Shown here piece by piece: positions 34,603 to 43,611 of a DNA stretch of 64,000 nt. This DNA comes from JACNJF01 sp050288105 (lineage in GTDB: Bacteria; Pseudomonadota; Gammaproteobacteria; GCA-001735895). The translations under genes and the position numbers were made by a program. Below the pieces are notes generated by a model that saw only the letters and a program-made list of their open reading frames with translations, was not told the origin of the DNA and made no database searches. The first letter of the stretch is position 1, and every line of letters starts with the position of its first letter. The DNA lies in NCBI GenBank assembly GCA_050288105.1, contig JBNKDE010000013.1:95077-159076 (forward strand), read 5' to 3'.

Positions 34603-35645
34603 GCAAGGGTTTGATTATCGATTGTCACGGCCACTATACCACTGCGCCGGATGAACTGGGTGAGTACCGTGAACAGCAGAAAAAAGATCTGGCTACTGAT
34701 CCCCTGTTTCAGCACGAGAAGGGCGTCATCAATATTTCGGATGACCAGATTCGCGATAGTCTGGAAGGTGCGCAGCTGAAATTACAGAATGAACGCGGCA
34801 GCGATGTCACGATCTTTTCGCCACGTGCCAGCTGGATGGGACATCATATTGGCAACCAGTCTACCAGCACGACCTGGACTGAACACTGCAACGACCTGAT
34901 CTATCGAATTACTCAGCTATACCCTAAAAACTTTATCGGTGCTGCGCAGTTACCGCAGTCACCAGAATCGGGTCTGGAAGCCTGTGCAGCCGAGCTGGAA
35001 CGCTGTGTTACCGAACTGGGGTTTGTCGGTTGTAATCTGAGTCCTGATCCTTCCGGTGGTTACTGGAAGTCGCCACCGCTGGATGATCGTTACTGGTACC
35101 CCATTTATGAAAAAATGGCGGAGCTGGACGTGCCTGCGATGATTCATGTCAGTGGCAGCTGTCATCGCTGTTTCCATACTACCGGTTCACATTACCTGGG
35201 GGCGGATACCACGGCATTCCAGCAGCTGATGATGGCGGAAACCCTGTTTAAGGATTTCCCTGATCTGAAATTTATTATCCCGCATGGCGGTGGTGCTGTG
35301 CCCTACCACTGGGGGCGTTTCCGCGGTTTGTCAGACATGATGAAGTTGCAGCCACTGAATGACTTTATTGAAAATAATATTTACTTCGACACCTGCGTTT
35401 ATCACCAGGAAGGTATCGACCTGCTGGTAGACGTGGTGCCTACCGAAAATATTCTATTCGCGTCAGAGATGGTGGGTGCGGTACGTGGAATTGATCCGCA
35501 AACCGGTTTTTACTTTGACGATACCAAGCGCTATATCGATGGCTGTGCGCTAAGCGATGAAAAGAAGCAGCAAATCTTTTCTGGTAACACGCGCAAGGTA
35601 TTCAGCCGCCTGGATAAGCGTCTACAGGAAGTCGGGTTAATCTGA
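34599..35645 (+). CDS. ligJ: 4-oxalomesaconate hydratase (LigJ-like)
   Basis: A 348-residue amidohydrolase-superfamily protein that adds water to 4-oxalomesaconate. Landmarks: IIDCHGHYTTAPDEL at the N-terminus (two histidine metal ligands), FSPRASWMGHHIG, FIGAAQLPQSP, MIHVSGSC, FIIPHGGGAVPYHWGRF and ILFASEMVGAVRG. The HGG-x3-YHWGR segment is diagnostic of this hydratase group. Coupled to the aldolase gene by overlap and followed after 7 bases by ligA. Confidence 0.93.
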   Translation: MSKGLIIDCHGHYTTAPDELGEYREQQKKDLATDPLFQHEKGVINISDDQIRDSLEGAQLKLQNERGSDVTIFSPRASWMGHHIGNQSTSTTWTEHCNDLIYRITQLYPKNFIGAAQLPQSPESGLEACAAELERCVTELGFVGCNLSPDPSGGYWKSPPLDDRYWYPIYEKMAELDVPAMIHVSGSCHRCFHTTGSHYLGADTTAFQQLMMAETLFKDFPDLKFIIPHGGGAVPYHWGRFRGLSDMMKLQPLNDFIENNIYFDTCVYHQEGIDLLVDVVPTENILFASEMVGAVRGIDPQTGFYFDDTKRYIDGCALSDEKKQQIFSGNTRKVFSRLDKRLQEVGLI

Positions 35646-35652
35646 GGTCATT

Positions 35653-36042
35653 ATGAGAAAGCCGCAACCCTACGACGACATACCGGGCACTATCATCTTT
35701 GATGCTGATATGGCACGCAAGGGTTATCACCTGAATCAGTTTGCCATGTCATTAATGAAGCCTTATAACCGCAAGCGCTTTCTGGCCAATGAACGGGAAT
35801 ATCTGAACGAGTGGGATATGACTGAAGAGCAGCGACTGGCGGTGCTGGATCGGGATTACAATCGTATGATGGAACTAGGTGGCAACATCTATTTTCTGGC
35901 GAAAATTTTTTCTACCGACGGCATTAGCTTCCAGGATGCCGCATCCAGCATGACCGGTATGAGCGTAGACGAGTACAGGCAAATGATGCTGGATGGTGGC
36001 CGCTCTCCACAAGGTAATTTATATAAAGAGGCAGAGTCGTAA
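35653..36042 (+). CDS. ligA: Protocatechuate 4,5-dioxygenase alpha subunit
   Basis: A 129-residue small, helical, non-catalytic subunit of the extradiol dioxygenase. Family features include DIPGTIIFDADMARKGYHLN at the N-terminus, MKPYNRKRFLANEREYL, and the C-terminal GGNIYFLAKIF segment that caps the active site. The stop overlaps the ligB start. It forms the LigAB heterotetramer that cleaves protocatechuate between carbons 4 and 5. A diverged second copy lies at 57020. Confidence 0.94.
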   Translation: MRKPQPYDDIPGTIIFDADMARKGYHLNQFAMSLMKPYNRKRFLANEREYLNEWDMTEEQRLAVLDRDYNRMMELGGNIYFLAKIFSTDGISFQDAASSMTGMSVDEYRQMMLDGGRSPQGNLYKEAES

Positions 36043-36887
36043 TGGCTAAAATAACCGCAGGTGTTACCACTTCACATGTGCCTGCCATAGGTGCGGCTAT
36101 CGATCTGGGCAAGACCGGGGAAGACTACTGGAAACCACTATTCAAGGGCTACGAGTATGTCAAGGAATGGGTCAGGGAACAGAAACCTGACGTGATTTTT
36201 CTGGTGTATAACGATCATGCCACTGCCTTCGATATGGATTTTATTCCTACCTTTGCTATCGGTTGCGGAGAAGAGTTCAAGCCCGCTGACGAAGGCTGGG
36301 GGCCTCGACCTGTACCCGCCATAAAGGGTCACCCTGAACTGGCTGCACATATTGCACAGTCGCTGATCCAGGATAATTTTGATCTCACTCTGGTGAACAA
36401 AATCGATGTGGATCACGGCCTGACGGTTCCCATGTCTCTGGTATTTGGTCAGGTTGAAGAGTGGCCCTGTCTGGTGATCCCCTTTGCGGTGAATGTGGTG
36501 CTGTATCCACCTCCTTCTGGACAGCGTTGCTACGAGCTGGGTAAATCGCTGCGTAAGGCGATTGAAAGTTTTGATGAAGACCTGAATGTGCAGGTCTGGG
36601 GTACCGGTGGCATGAGCCACCAATTGCAGGGGCCACGTGCTGGGCTGATCAATAAGGAGTTTGATAATGAATTCCTGGATCGGCTGGTGGATGATGCCGA
36701 AAACCTGGCAAAAAAACCCCATATCGATTATGTGCGTGAGGCCGGTTCAGAAGGCGTGGAGCTGGTTATGTGGTTGATCATGCGTGGCGCGCTGAACGAG
36801 CAGGTTGAGTTAAAACACCGTTTTTATCATGTCCCGGCATCAAACACTGCGGTGGGGCATCTGGTACTTGAAAACAAGTCGGAATAA
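36042..36887 (+). CDS. ligB: Protocatechuate 4,5-dioxygenase beta (catalytic) subunit
   Basis: A 281-residue class III extradiol dioxygenase. The iron ligands known in LigB of Sphingobium SYK-6 (H12, H61, E242) are matched by H12 (TTSHVPAIG), H59 (YNDHATAF) and E240 (SEGVELVMW), and the catalytic base by H193 (GGMSHQLQG). VDHGLTVPMS is another conserved site. It inserts oxygen into protocatechuate, giving 4-carboxy-2-hydroxymuconate-6-semialdehyde. Translationally coupled with ligA. Confidence 0.95.
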   Translation: MAKITAGVTTSHVPAIGAAIDLGKTGEDYWKPLFKGYEYVKEWVREQKPDVIFLVYNDHATAFDMDFIPTFAIGCGEEFKPADEGWGPRPVPAIKGHPELAAHIAQSLIQDNFDLTLVNKIDVDHGLTVPMSLVFGQVEEWPCLVIPFAVNVVLYPPPSGQRCYELGKSLRKAIESFDEDLNVQVWGTGGMSHQLQGPRAGLINKEFDNEFLDRLVDDAENLAKKPHIDYVREAGSEGVELVMWLIMRGALNEQVELKHRFYHVPASNTAVGHLVLENKSE

Positions 36888-36911
36888 ATTAGTAATTATT
36901 GGAGCGTATTG

Positions 36912-37859
36912 ATGAAAATATTAATGATTGGTCAAGGTGCATTTGGATGTAAACATCTGGATGCGCTGCAGAATATTGATGGCGTAGAGGTAGTCAGTAT
37001 CGTTGGTGGTAGCGAAGCCAGTACACAGCAGGTGGCAGAGAAATATGGTATTGCGCACTGGACAACAGATCTATCAGAAGGTCTTGCACAGCCAGGCGTA
37101 GAAGCCGCAATCATTACTTCGCCAACACCGATACATGCAAAACAGGCGATTGAAGTCATGCGTGCCGGTAAGCATGTGATGATCGAGATTCCTATGTCAG
37201 ACAGCTTGCAGGATGCACAGGCAATCTGTGATGTACAGAAAGAAACTGGCCTGGTGGCGATGGCCGGGCACACGCGTCGATTCAATCCCAGTCATCAGTA
37301 TGTGCATAACAAGATTGTCGCGGGAGAGATCAAGATCCAGCAAATGGATGTGCAAACCTATTTCTTCAGACGCAAAAATTTAAACGCCTTAGGCCAGGCG
37401 CGTTCCTGGACCGATCATTTACTCTGGCACCATGCCTGCCATACTGTAGACCTGTTTGCTTATCAGACGGGTGAGAAAATTGTTCAGGTGCAGGCTATGC
37501 AGGGCCCTATCCACCCTGAGCTGGGTATTGCGATGGATATGAGTATCGGATTAAAAAGTGAATCAGGTGCGATCTGCACCCTGTCGCTGTCTTTCAATAA
37601 CGATGGCCCGCTGGGTTCGTTCTTCCGCTATATCTGTGACAATGGCACCTTTATTGCGCGTTATGATGACCTGTTCAATGGTAAGGAAGAGCAGATAGAT
37701 GTGAGCAAGGTTGATGTTTCTATGAATGGTATTGAATTACAGGATAGAGAGTTTATCGCTGCGATTAAGGAAGGGCGTGAGCCCAACGCCAGTGTGCATC
37801 AGGCGCTGGCCGCAATGCAGGTACTGGATCAGCTTGAGCAGTGTCTGGATAAAGCATAA
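36912..37859 (+). CDS. ligC: 4-carboxy-2-hydroxymuconate-6-semialdehyde dehydrogenase (LigC)
   Basis: A 315-residue Gfo/Idh/MocA oxidoreductase. The nucleotide-binding loop is MIGQGAFGCKHLDAL, followed by the EIPMSDS motif (typical LigC replacement of the EKP motif), GHTRRFNPSHQYVHN and the helix with SWTDHLLWHHACHTVDLF. It oxidises the ring-opened semialdehyde, which closes to 2-pyrone-4,6-dicarboxylate, the substrate of LigI. ATG at 36912 with GGAG 7 bases upstream is favoured over the TTG just before it. Last gene of the core lig block. Confidence 0.93.
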   Translation: MKILMIGQGAFGCKHLDALQNIDGVEVVSIVGGSEASTQQVAEKYGIAHWTTDLSEGLAQPGVEAAIITSPTPIHAKQAIEVMRAGKHVMIEIPMSDSLQDAQAICDVQKETGLVAMAGHTRRFNPSHQYVHNKIVAGEIKIQQMDVQTYFFRRKNLNALGQARSWTDHLLWHHACHTVDLFAYQTGEKIVQVQAMQGPIHPELGIAMDMSIGLKSESGAICTLSLSFNNDGPLGSFFRYICDNGTFIARYDDLFNGKEEQIDVSKVDVSMNGIELQDREFIAAIKEGREPNASVHQALAAMQVLDQLEQCLDKA

Positions 37860-37876
37860 AGCGGAGTAATTGAGCA

Positions 37877-38869
37877 ATGCAGCAACGTCAGTTAGGCCCC
37901 TTTTCAGTTTCGGCGATCAGTCTGGGTTGTATGAATCTGTCGCATGCTTATGCCAGTCCGCCTGCAGCGGAATACTCTATTCAGCTGTTAAACGAGGCGC
38001 TGGATGCGGGTTATAACATGCTGGATACTGCGGCATTGTACGGCTTCGGTGCCAATGAAAGCCTGCTGGGTAAAGCGGTGATGCATAGGCGAGATGAGTT
38101 TGTACTGGCCAGCAAATGTGGCATGTTTAAAAATGACGAAGGCAAGCGCGAGATTAATAATCGTCCCGAAGTTATTCGTAAACATTGCGAAGATAGCTTG
38201 CAAAGACTTGGCGCTGAAGTTATCGATCTTTATTACCTGCATCGCTGGGATAAGCAAACGCCGATTGAAGAGCCGGTGGGTGAAATGTCCAGACTGGTTG
38301 AAGAAGGCAAGGTGCGTACGCTGGGACTATCTGAGGTTTCTGCTGATACCCTGCGCAAGGCGCATCAGGAGCATCCTATTGCGGCATTGCAGACCGAATA
38401 TTCGCTGTGGACGCGTAATCCGGAAATCAGTGTGCTTGATGCCTGTCGTGAATTAAATACCGCCTTTGTTGCTTTTAGTCCGGTGGCTCGTGGATTTTTA
38501 ACGGGTGTGCTAACCGATGTGTCGACACTGGAGCCTTCAGATTTACGCCGCAATATGCCGCGCTTTGAAGAAGAAAACTACCGCGCTAATCTGGCGTTAC
38601 TGGATCGCTTGAGGCCGCTTACAGAGAAATACGACTGTACCCTGGGTCAGTTAGCGCTGGCCTGGTTGCTCGCGAAAGCTGAGCATATCATCCCCATTCC
38701 AGGGACTACGCGCATAGAGCATATGCTGGAAAATGCGGCTGCTTCGGCACTGTCACTGGACGCTGAAAGTATGCAGTTGATGGATGAAGCGATTAATCAG
38801 AACAATGTCAAAGGTACACGCTACAACGCGGTGACACAGCTTGAGATTGATACCGAAGAGTTTGCGTAA
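37877..38869 (+). CDS. Aldo/keto reductase
   Basis: A 330-residue (beta/alpha)8 NADPH-dependent reductase. The catalytic tetrad residues are visible: D in NMLDTAALYGFG with Y in the same segment, K in FVLASKCG, and H in LYYLHRWD. The NADPH-binding tail has IPIPGTTRIEHMLENAAA. The substrate is not evident. It follows ligC by 17 bases and may act on aromatic aldehydes or semialdehydes in the pathway; that is only inferred from position. Confidence 0.88.
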   Translation: MQQRQLGPFSVSAISLGCMNLSHAYASPPAAEYSIQLLNEALDAGYNMLDTAALYGFGANESLLGKAVMHRRDEFVLASKCGMFKNDEGKREINNRPEVIRKHCEDSLQRLGAEVIDLYYLHRWDKQTPIEEPVGEMSRLVEEGKVRTLGLSEVSADTLRKAHQEHPIAALQTEYSLWTRNPEISVLDACRELNTAFVAFSPVARGFLTGVLTDVSTLEPSDLRRNMPRFEEENYRANLALLDRLRPLTEKYDCTLGQLALAWLLAKAEHIIPIPGTTRIEHMLENAAASALSLDAESMQLMDEAINQNNVKGTRYNAVTQLEIDTEEFA

Positions 38870-38922
38870 CATTAAACCCGTTAACGAATAATAACTAATG
38901 AGTCCTAACCAGGAGTAAAACA

Positions 38923-39411
38923 ATGCTTCCACAAATTAAGAAAATACTTTATGCCACAGATTTGAAAGAGAATGGTAGTAAAGAGGCGTTTCGCATGGCG
39001 GTATCTATGGCAATGAGTCATGACGCAAAACTGGTGGTCATTCATGTGATGGAGTCTCTCAGTTCAGCTATGGTTGGCATATTAAGTAACTCGATGTCAG
39101 ATGAGGAAATTCAGGAGTTTAAAACCAAGGGCTATGATCATCTGAAAAGTGAGCTGCAGAAGAGGCTGGACGAGTTCTGTGAGGAAGAGTGTCCCGATGG
39201 TGAGCACAATTTTCCCGGTGGAGAGCCTGTGACCCTGGTGGTAGAAGGCGAGCCGAGCACGGTGATTCTGAAGGAAGCGAAAAAGCATGAAGTCGATCTG
39301 ATTATCATGGGTACGCGTATACATAGCGATATTGGACAGTTTTTCCTTGGCTCGGTCGCTAATAAAATTATTCACCATAGCAAGGTCCCCGTCATGGTTT
39401 ATCCACTTTAG
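38923..39411 (+). CDS. Universal stress protein (UspA family)
   Basis: A 162-residue UspA-fold protein with an N-terminal KKILYATDLKENGSKEAFRM and a C-terminal nucleotide-binding motif GTRIHSDIGQFFLGSVANKI followed by HHSKVPVMVYPL. The G-x2-H-x9-G-S pattern for ATP binding is close to the consensus GMGSRG...GSV. Role unknown. The gap to the AraC gene (29 bases) suggests co-transcription. Confidence 0.88.
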   Translation: MLPQIKKILYATDLKENGSKEAFRMAVSMAMSHDAKLVVIHVMESLSSAMVGILSNSMSDEEIQEFKTKGYDHLKSELQKRLDEFCEEECPDGEHNFPGGEPVTLVVEGEPSTVILKEAKKHEVDLIIMGTRIHSDIGQFFLGSVANKIIHHSKVPVMVYPL

Positions 39412-39440
39412 TAGCACCATATCAAAGATTGGATTGAACA

Positions 39441-40331
39441 GTGATCGATATCCCTCATTATTTTTTATATGGTGAGACTGCGCCTTCGGACGCGCTGGAT
39501 TATATCTACATTGCTTCACTGGAAGAGTCGTTGCCTAAGCACAACTGGGAGATTCATCCACATCGGCACGATAACCTGCACCAGCTGCTGGTGGTTGAGC
39601 AGGGCTCAGTGCTGGTCCAGATGCGCGATTATAGTAACGAGGAAGTCGGTCCATGTATTTTATCTATCCCGCCGAAAGAGGTTCATGGCTTTGTGCACCA
39701 GCCAGGTGTCAGAGGGTATATCGTAACGATTGTTGAATCGTATCTGCATGGCGTATTTGCGGAGACCGAGCGCCAGAAATTTCCTAATCTGTTTAATGAA
39801 GCACTGGTGATCAGGCTCGACCCGGATAAAAAAGTCTCCTGGGATTTTGAGATGCTGATGTTGCGCGTGATTGAAGAGTATCGCAACCAGAAGCCGGGAC
39901 AGACCTGCGTCATTGGTGCCTACCTGAAAATTATTTTTGTATTACTGGGACGCCTTTCTCATCAAACACCGCAAATTGGCAGCCAGACTGACGCGCGTAT
40001 TAAAATCTATGAAGCGTTTGTCAAATTGATGGAGCAGAACTTTATGAAGCATTGGCCGGTCAGTGCCTATGCTAAGGAGCTGGGCCTGACTACCGGGCGC
40101 CTGAATCGGCTGTGTCAGCGCTATACGGGTCAAAATGCTATGCAGATTATCCACGGACACCTGATCTCAGAAGCCAAGCGTAAACTGATCTATGCCGATG
40201 TCTCGATGAATGAAGTTGCCTATGATCTGGGGTTTAAGGATCCGGCTTACTTCTCAAGGTTTTTTACCAAGCACTGTAATGAGCCACCAGGGAAATTTAA
40301 GCTCAGAATGCGCGATTCGAGGGGTAAATAG
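39441..40331 (+). CDS. AraC-family regulator, paralog of the P450-linked one
   Basis: A 296-residue AraC protein with an N-terminal cupin (NWEIHPHRHDNLHQLLVVEQ; PPKEVHGFVHQPG) and a C-terminal double helix-turn-helix ending FKDPAYFSRFFTKHCNEPPG. The start is GTG, giving MIDIPHYFLYGE, similar to the paralog's IPRFTLYGDE. The paralog at 23631 shares the order and spacing of all these segments. Best candidate activator for the TRCAA-N16-TGCAT promoters; its own upstream region carries no such element. The effector is probably a benzoate-type acid. Confidence 0.87.
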   Translation: MIDIPHYFLYGETAPSDALDYIYIASLEESLPKHNWEIHPHRHDNLHQLLVVEQGSVLVQMRDYSNEEVGPCILSIPPKEVHGFVHQPGVRGYIVTIVESYLHGVFAETERQKFPNLFNEALVIRLDPDKKVSWDFEMLMLRVIEEYRNQKPGQTCVIGAYLKIIFVLLGRLSHQTPQIGSQTDARIKIYEAFVKLMEQNFMKHWPVSAYAKELGLTTGRLNRLCQRYTGQNAMQIIHGHLISEAKRKLIYADVSMNEVAYDLGFKDPAYFSRFFTKHCNEPPGKFKLRMRDSRGK

Positions 40332-40359
40332 CCATTCACCCCAGGGATATCTCGGCGCA

Positions 40360-41772
40360 ATGAATAACCAGCAAACAGCGCTGTATTACCAGCAAAATCC
40401 AACTGCGCGGCTACTCGTCTTAATCAATATCTGTATTGGTGGATTTCTGGCGCCTTTATCGTTATCTGCCACGCTGGTTGCGGTACCTGCGATTGCACTC
40501 GACCTGCACGCGAATGCAGTCTATGCAAGCTGGATTCCTACCTCTTTCCTGCTAAGTAATCTAATCACTTTATTACCCGCCGGGCGCTTATCTGATAGCT
40601 ATGGAAGAAAGCGTTTCTACATACTGGGTACATCCGTATTCCTGCTGAGCAGCATACTTGCGGGTATCGCCGATAGTATTGAGATGTTGCTCGTTTTCCG
40701 TGTAATACAGGGCATGGGTGCAGCCATGTTCTTCAGTACCAGCATGGCCATTGTCGGTAACGTTTACAATGGTAATGGTCGTGGTGCCGCGCTGGGCTGG
40801 ATGGTTGCCTCGGTGTATACCGGATTAACCTGTGGACCCCTGTTAGGTGGCTGGTTAACCGAGCATTTTGGCTGGCATAGTGTGTTCCTGTTCCAGGTGC
40901 CTTTATCGCTCATAACCATCCTGCTCTCGGTATTTAAAATGCGCGGCGAGTGGCGCAGCCAGGACCCGGTAAAACTGGACTGGTGGGGTTCGCTGTTACT
41001 GGCTATATGGGTGCTCAGTATATTTGTCGGTATGACGAATTTGCCGCAACCCGCCGCATTGGTTTGTCTGGCTGCAGGAATCCTGTTCCTGTTGTTGTTT
41101 ATCCGCCGTTCCAACGTGGCGGCTAATCCTGTCATCAGGCTCAAGCTGGTGTGGCAAAACCATAACCTGAGCCGGTCTTTGATATCTGCAGTTTGTATGT
41201 ACAGCGCAAATTATGGATTGATGTTTCTGCTGGGCTTATATCTGCAATACAATCGCGGCCTGTCGCCTTCGGACGCTGGAAAGATGCTGATGTTGCAGGC
41301 GGTGGTCATGGCGGTGGTTGCACCCGTGGCAGGGAGGCTATCAGACCGCTATTCAGCCAGAAATCTGGCCACGGGAGGCTGCATAATGGCGGCTCTAGGT
41401 ACTCTGATGCTGGTGTTTGTCGATCAGCAGCGATCACTAACCTATATCGGCAGTGCATTGATGATACTGGGGCTGGGCTTTGGGCTTTTTTCCACGCCTA
41501 ACAGCAACTCAATTTTTGGCTCCGTAGCAGAAACCAAACTGGGCATTGTGTCGGCATTGCTGAACCTGGCAAGAATGATGGGTCAGATGTTGGGGATGAT
41601 AATCATAACCCTGCTTATTTCGTTACTCATCGGCAAAACGAAAATTACCCCTGAGCAGTATCAGTCACTATATATGGTGCTACGCTGGACGCTTGTGCTA
41701 TCACTCTCACTCGCGCTGGCTGCTGCTTACTTTTCTAATAGTAAAGAAACTGCTAAACCTGCCGATAGATAA
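40360..41772 (+). CDS. MFS transporter, DHA2 (14-helix, EmrB-like)
   Basis: A 470-residue integral membrane protein. The family motif A is AGRLSDSYGRKRFYILG, and motif C-like GLTCGPLLGGWLTEHFGW marks drug:proton antiporters. The helix count by eye is about 14. The start at 40360 (MNNQQTALYYQQ) avoids a long overlap with the araC gene; a frame starting 50 codons earlier exists but overlaps it. Likely exports toxic aromatics or antimicrobials. It is the last gene before the chemotaxis block. Confidence 0.87.
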   Translation: MNNQQTALYYQQNPTARLLVLINICIGGFLAPLSLSATLVAVPAIALDLHANAVYASWIPTSFLLSNLITLLPAGRLSDSYGRKRFYILGTSVFLLSSILAGIADSIEMLLVFRVIQGMGAAMFFSTSMAIVGNVYNGNGRGAALGWMVASVYTGLTCGPLLGGWLTEHFGWHSVFLFQVPLSLITILLSVFKMRGEWRSQDPVKLDWWGSLLLAIWVLSIFVGMTNLPQPAALVCLAAGILFLLLFIRRSNVAANPVIRLKLVWQNHNLSRSLISAVCMYSANYGLMFLLGLYLQYNRGLSPSDAGKMLMLQAVVMAVVAPVAGRLSDRYSARNLATGGCIMAALGTLMLVFVDQQRSLTYIGSALMILGLGFGLFSTPNSNSIFGSVAETKLGIVSALLNLARMMGQMLGMIIITLLISLLIGKTKITPEQYQSLYMVLRWTLVLSLSLALAAAYFSNSKETAKPADR

Positions 41773-41910
41773 ACTTTAGCTGTCAAGGCTTAATCGAGAG
41801 GTTATTGGTATATTGTAATATAGCCACTGACTTCTATACTCAGACTGTAAAGATTTAGCACGAATCTATTTGTTCTTCATGGACTGAATTTACTGATTTG
41901 GAGAATATTG

Positions 41911-43566
41911 ATGACTTTTCTTAATAACCTTCCGATAAAAATTCGTTTATCGGTTTTAGTATTCCTTTTGACCCTGGTGGGTGTTGTTGTTGGAGTAATG
42001 GGGCTATCAGGTATGTCTCATGCCGATAAAGGCATGGACGGGATGTACAAGGTTAATCTGCATCATACCGAGGTGCTGAGTGCAATCGCTGACCATAATC
42101 AGGAGTTAAGGGCTGAGCTGCTGTTATCCCTGCAACATGATCCTGGTTCTGCGCTTTCGGCGATGCATGATCATTCAGTCTCTGTGCATCTGGATCTTAT
42201 ACGTGAGAATATCGCAGTCATTGAAGAGCACTGGAAGGAATATCTTGAGGCACCGGTTCCCTCAGATTTGCAGAGCAGTGTAGATGCATTTACTCAGCAG
42301 TTAACTGTGTTGAAAAATCAGGGATACCTTCCAGCGTTGGAGAAAGTCGAAGCTGGCAACTATCAGGTGGCGAATATCGATTTATTGAAAGTCATTAATC
42401 CCGCTTTTACCAAAGCCCAGGCCGCGTTAGATGTTTTGATGAAGTCGGAAGATGATGAAGCGCGGGAATTATTCCTCAGTATCGAAGCAGAATATGACCG
42501 TAATGTCATGCTGGTTACTACCTTATTAGTCGTTGGCGTTTTGATTAGTGTGTTGCTGGCTTACTTTATCATTGCAGGTATCTCCAAAGGAGTGAGCCTT
42601 GTAGAAATGGCGACCAACAGTCTGGCTGATGGAGACTTAACTGCGCGCGTGGACTTTAACAGTAAAGATGAAATAGGCCATATCGCAAACGCATTTAATC
42701 GCATGGCAGAAAAATTCAATGCTGCGATTAACGATGTGAAGGATTCAATTTCACAGCTGGCTTCGGCTGCGGAAGAAACCTCTGTGGTTAATGCGCAAAC
42801 GACTTCCAATATAAACCAGCAGCAAATGGAAACCAGTCAGGTTGCGACCGCGATTACCGAAATGAATGCCACGGTACATGAGGTAGCGCGCAGCGCAGTG
42901 GCTGCCGCTGAAGCAGCCAAAAAGGCAGACACCACCTTTGATGAAGGTAAGCTGGTTGTAGACCGGATTATTGATGCGATCACCGAACTGGCGAATGAGG
43001 TTGAAGAATCATCGCGGGTGATTCGAGAGCTGGAGCAGGAAAGTGAAAACATTGGTTCAGTGCTGGATGTCATCAAGGGGATTGCCGAGCAGACCAATCT
43101 GTTAGCATTGAATGCAGCGATTGAGGCGGCCAGGGCCGGTGAACAGGGGCGCGGATTTGCGGTAGTGGCCGATGAAGTACGAACCCTTGCCGGGCGCACC
43201 CAGCAATCAACGCGCGAGATTGAGGAAATGATCAATCGCCTGCAGGCAGGTGCCAACAAGGCGGTACAGGTCATGGAAATCGGCAAGCAGAAAAGTGAGC
43301 ATGGCGTCGAACAGGCAGCCGCTGCGGGTGAAGCCCTGAAGACCATCAATCAGGCGGTTGAGCACATCAATACCATGAACACTCAGATTGCCAGTGCTGC
43401 AGAGGAACAAAGTACTGTTACCGAAGAAATTAATCGCAATATTGTGAATATTAACGAAGTAGCAGAACAAACTGCAGAAGGTGCCAGACAGGCTAATCAG
43501 GCTAGCGATGACCTGGCGAGACTGGCTGAGCAACTGAAGCAGCTGGTGGGTCAGTTCAAGGTATAA
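41911..43566 (+). CDS. Methyl-accepting chemotaxis protein
   Basis: A 551-residue transmembrane receptor. First helix at about residues 12-32, a periplasmic helical sensor of about 150 residues, second helix around 192-213, HAMP domain, then a cytoplasmic signalling domain with the hairpin tip EQTNLLALNAAIEAARAGEQ, GRGFAVVADEVRTLAGRT, and methylation helices on both sides. ATG at 41911 with GGAGAA upstream is preferred to a TTG one codon earlier. It lies next to cheR and cheB homologs on the opposite strand. Ligand unknown; aromatic acids are a reasonable guess from context. Confidence 0.92.
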   Translation: MTFLNNLPIKIRLSVLVFLLTLVGVVVGVMGLSGMSHADKGMDGMYKVNLHHTEVLSAIADHNQELRAELLLSLQHDPGSALSAMHDHSVSVHLDLIRENIAVIEEHWKEYLEAPVPSDLQSSVDAFTQQLTVLKNQGYLPALEKVEAGNYQVANIDLLKVINPAFTKAQAALDVLMKSEDDEARELFLSIEAEYDRNVMLVTTLLVVGVLISVLLAYFIIAGISKGVSLVEMATNSLADGDLTARVDFNSKDEIGHIANAFNRMAEKFNAAINDVKDSISQLASAAEETSVVNAQTTSNINQQQMETSQVATAITEMNATVHEVARSAVAAAEAAKKADTTFDEGKLVVDRIIDAITELANEVEESSRVIRELEQESENIGSVLDVIKGIAEQTNLLALNAAIEAARAGEQGRGFAVVADEVRTLAGRTQQSTREIEEMINRLQAGANKAVQVMEIGKQKSEHGVEQAAAAGEALKTINQAVEHINTMNTQIASAAEEQSTVTEEINRNIVNINEVAEQTAEGARQANQASDDLARLAEQLKQLVGQFKV

Positions 43567-43572
43567 TCTACA

Positions 43573-43603
43573 GCACCGCACCTGGCATGACCGGGTGCGG
43601 TGC
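43573..43603. terminator. Bidirectional terminator between MCP and cheR genes
   Basis: GCACCGCACC (43573-43582) pairs with GGTGCGGTGC (43594-43603), an 11-base interior. The genes on the two strands converge on it; a T-rich stretch (43612-43618) lies on the plus side. Confidence 0.7.
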
Positions 43604-43611
43604 CTCTCATC

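Noticed and set aside
36138..36722. Long minus-strand frame opposite ligB
   Set aside because: It lies wholly within a well-supported gene with intact iron ligands and has no recognisable domain or ribosome site.
32994..37859. Gallate-type pathway instead of protocatechuate 4,5-cleavage
   Set aside because: LigC and LigI genes are present, which are needed for the protocatechuate route and unnecessary for direct gallate cleavage.
41771..41798. Flagellar sigma-28 promoter before the chemoreceptor
   Set aside because: TAAACTTT fits the -35 box but the -10 part (CTTAATCG) does not match GCCGATAA.
42837..43349. Long minus-strand frame opposite the chemoreceptor
   Set aside because: Shadow of the low-complexity, Ala/Glu-rich receptor helices; serine and alanine repeats with no domain.
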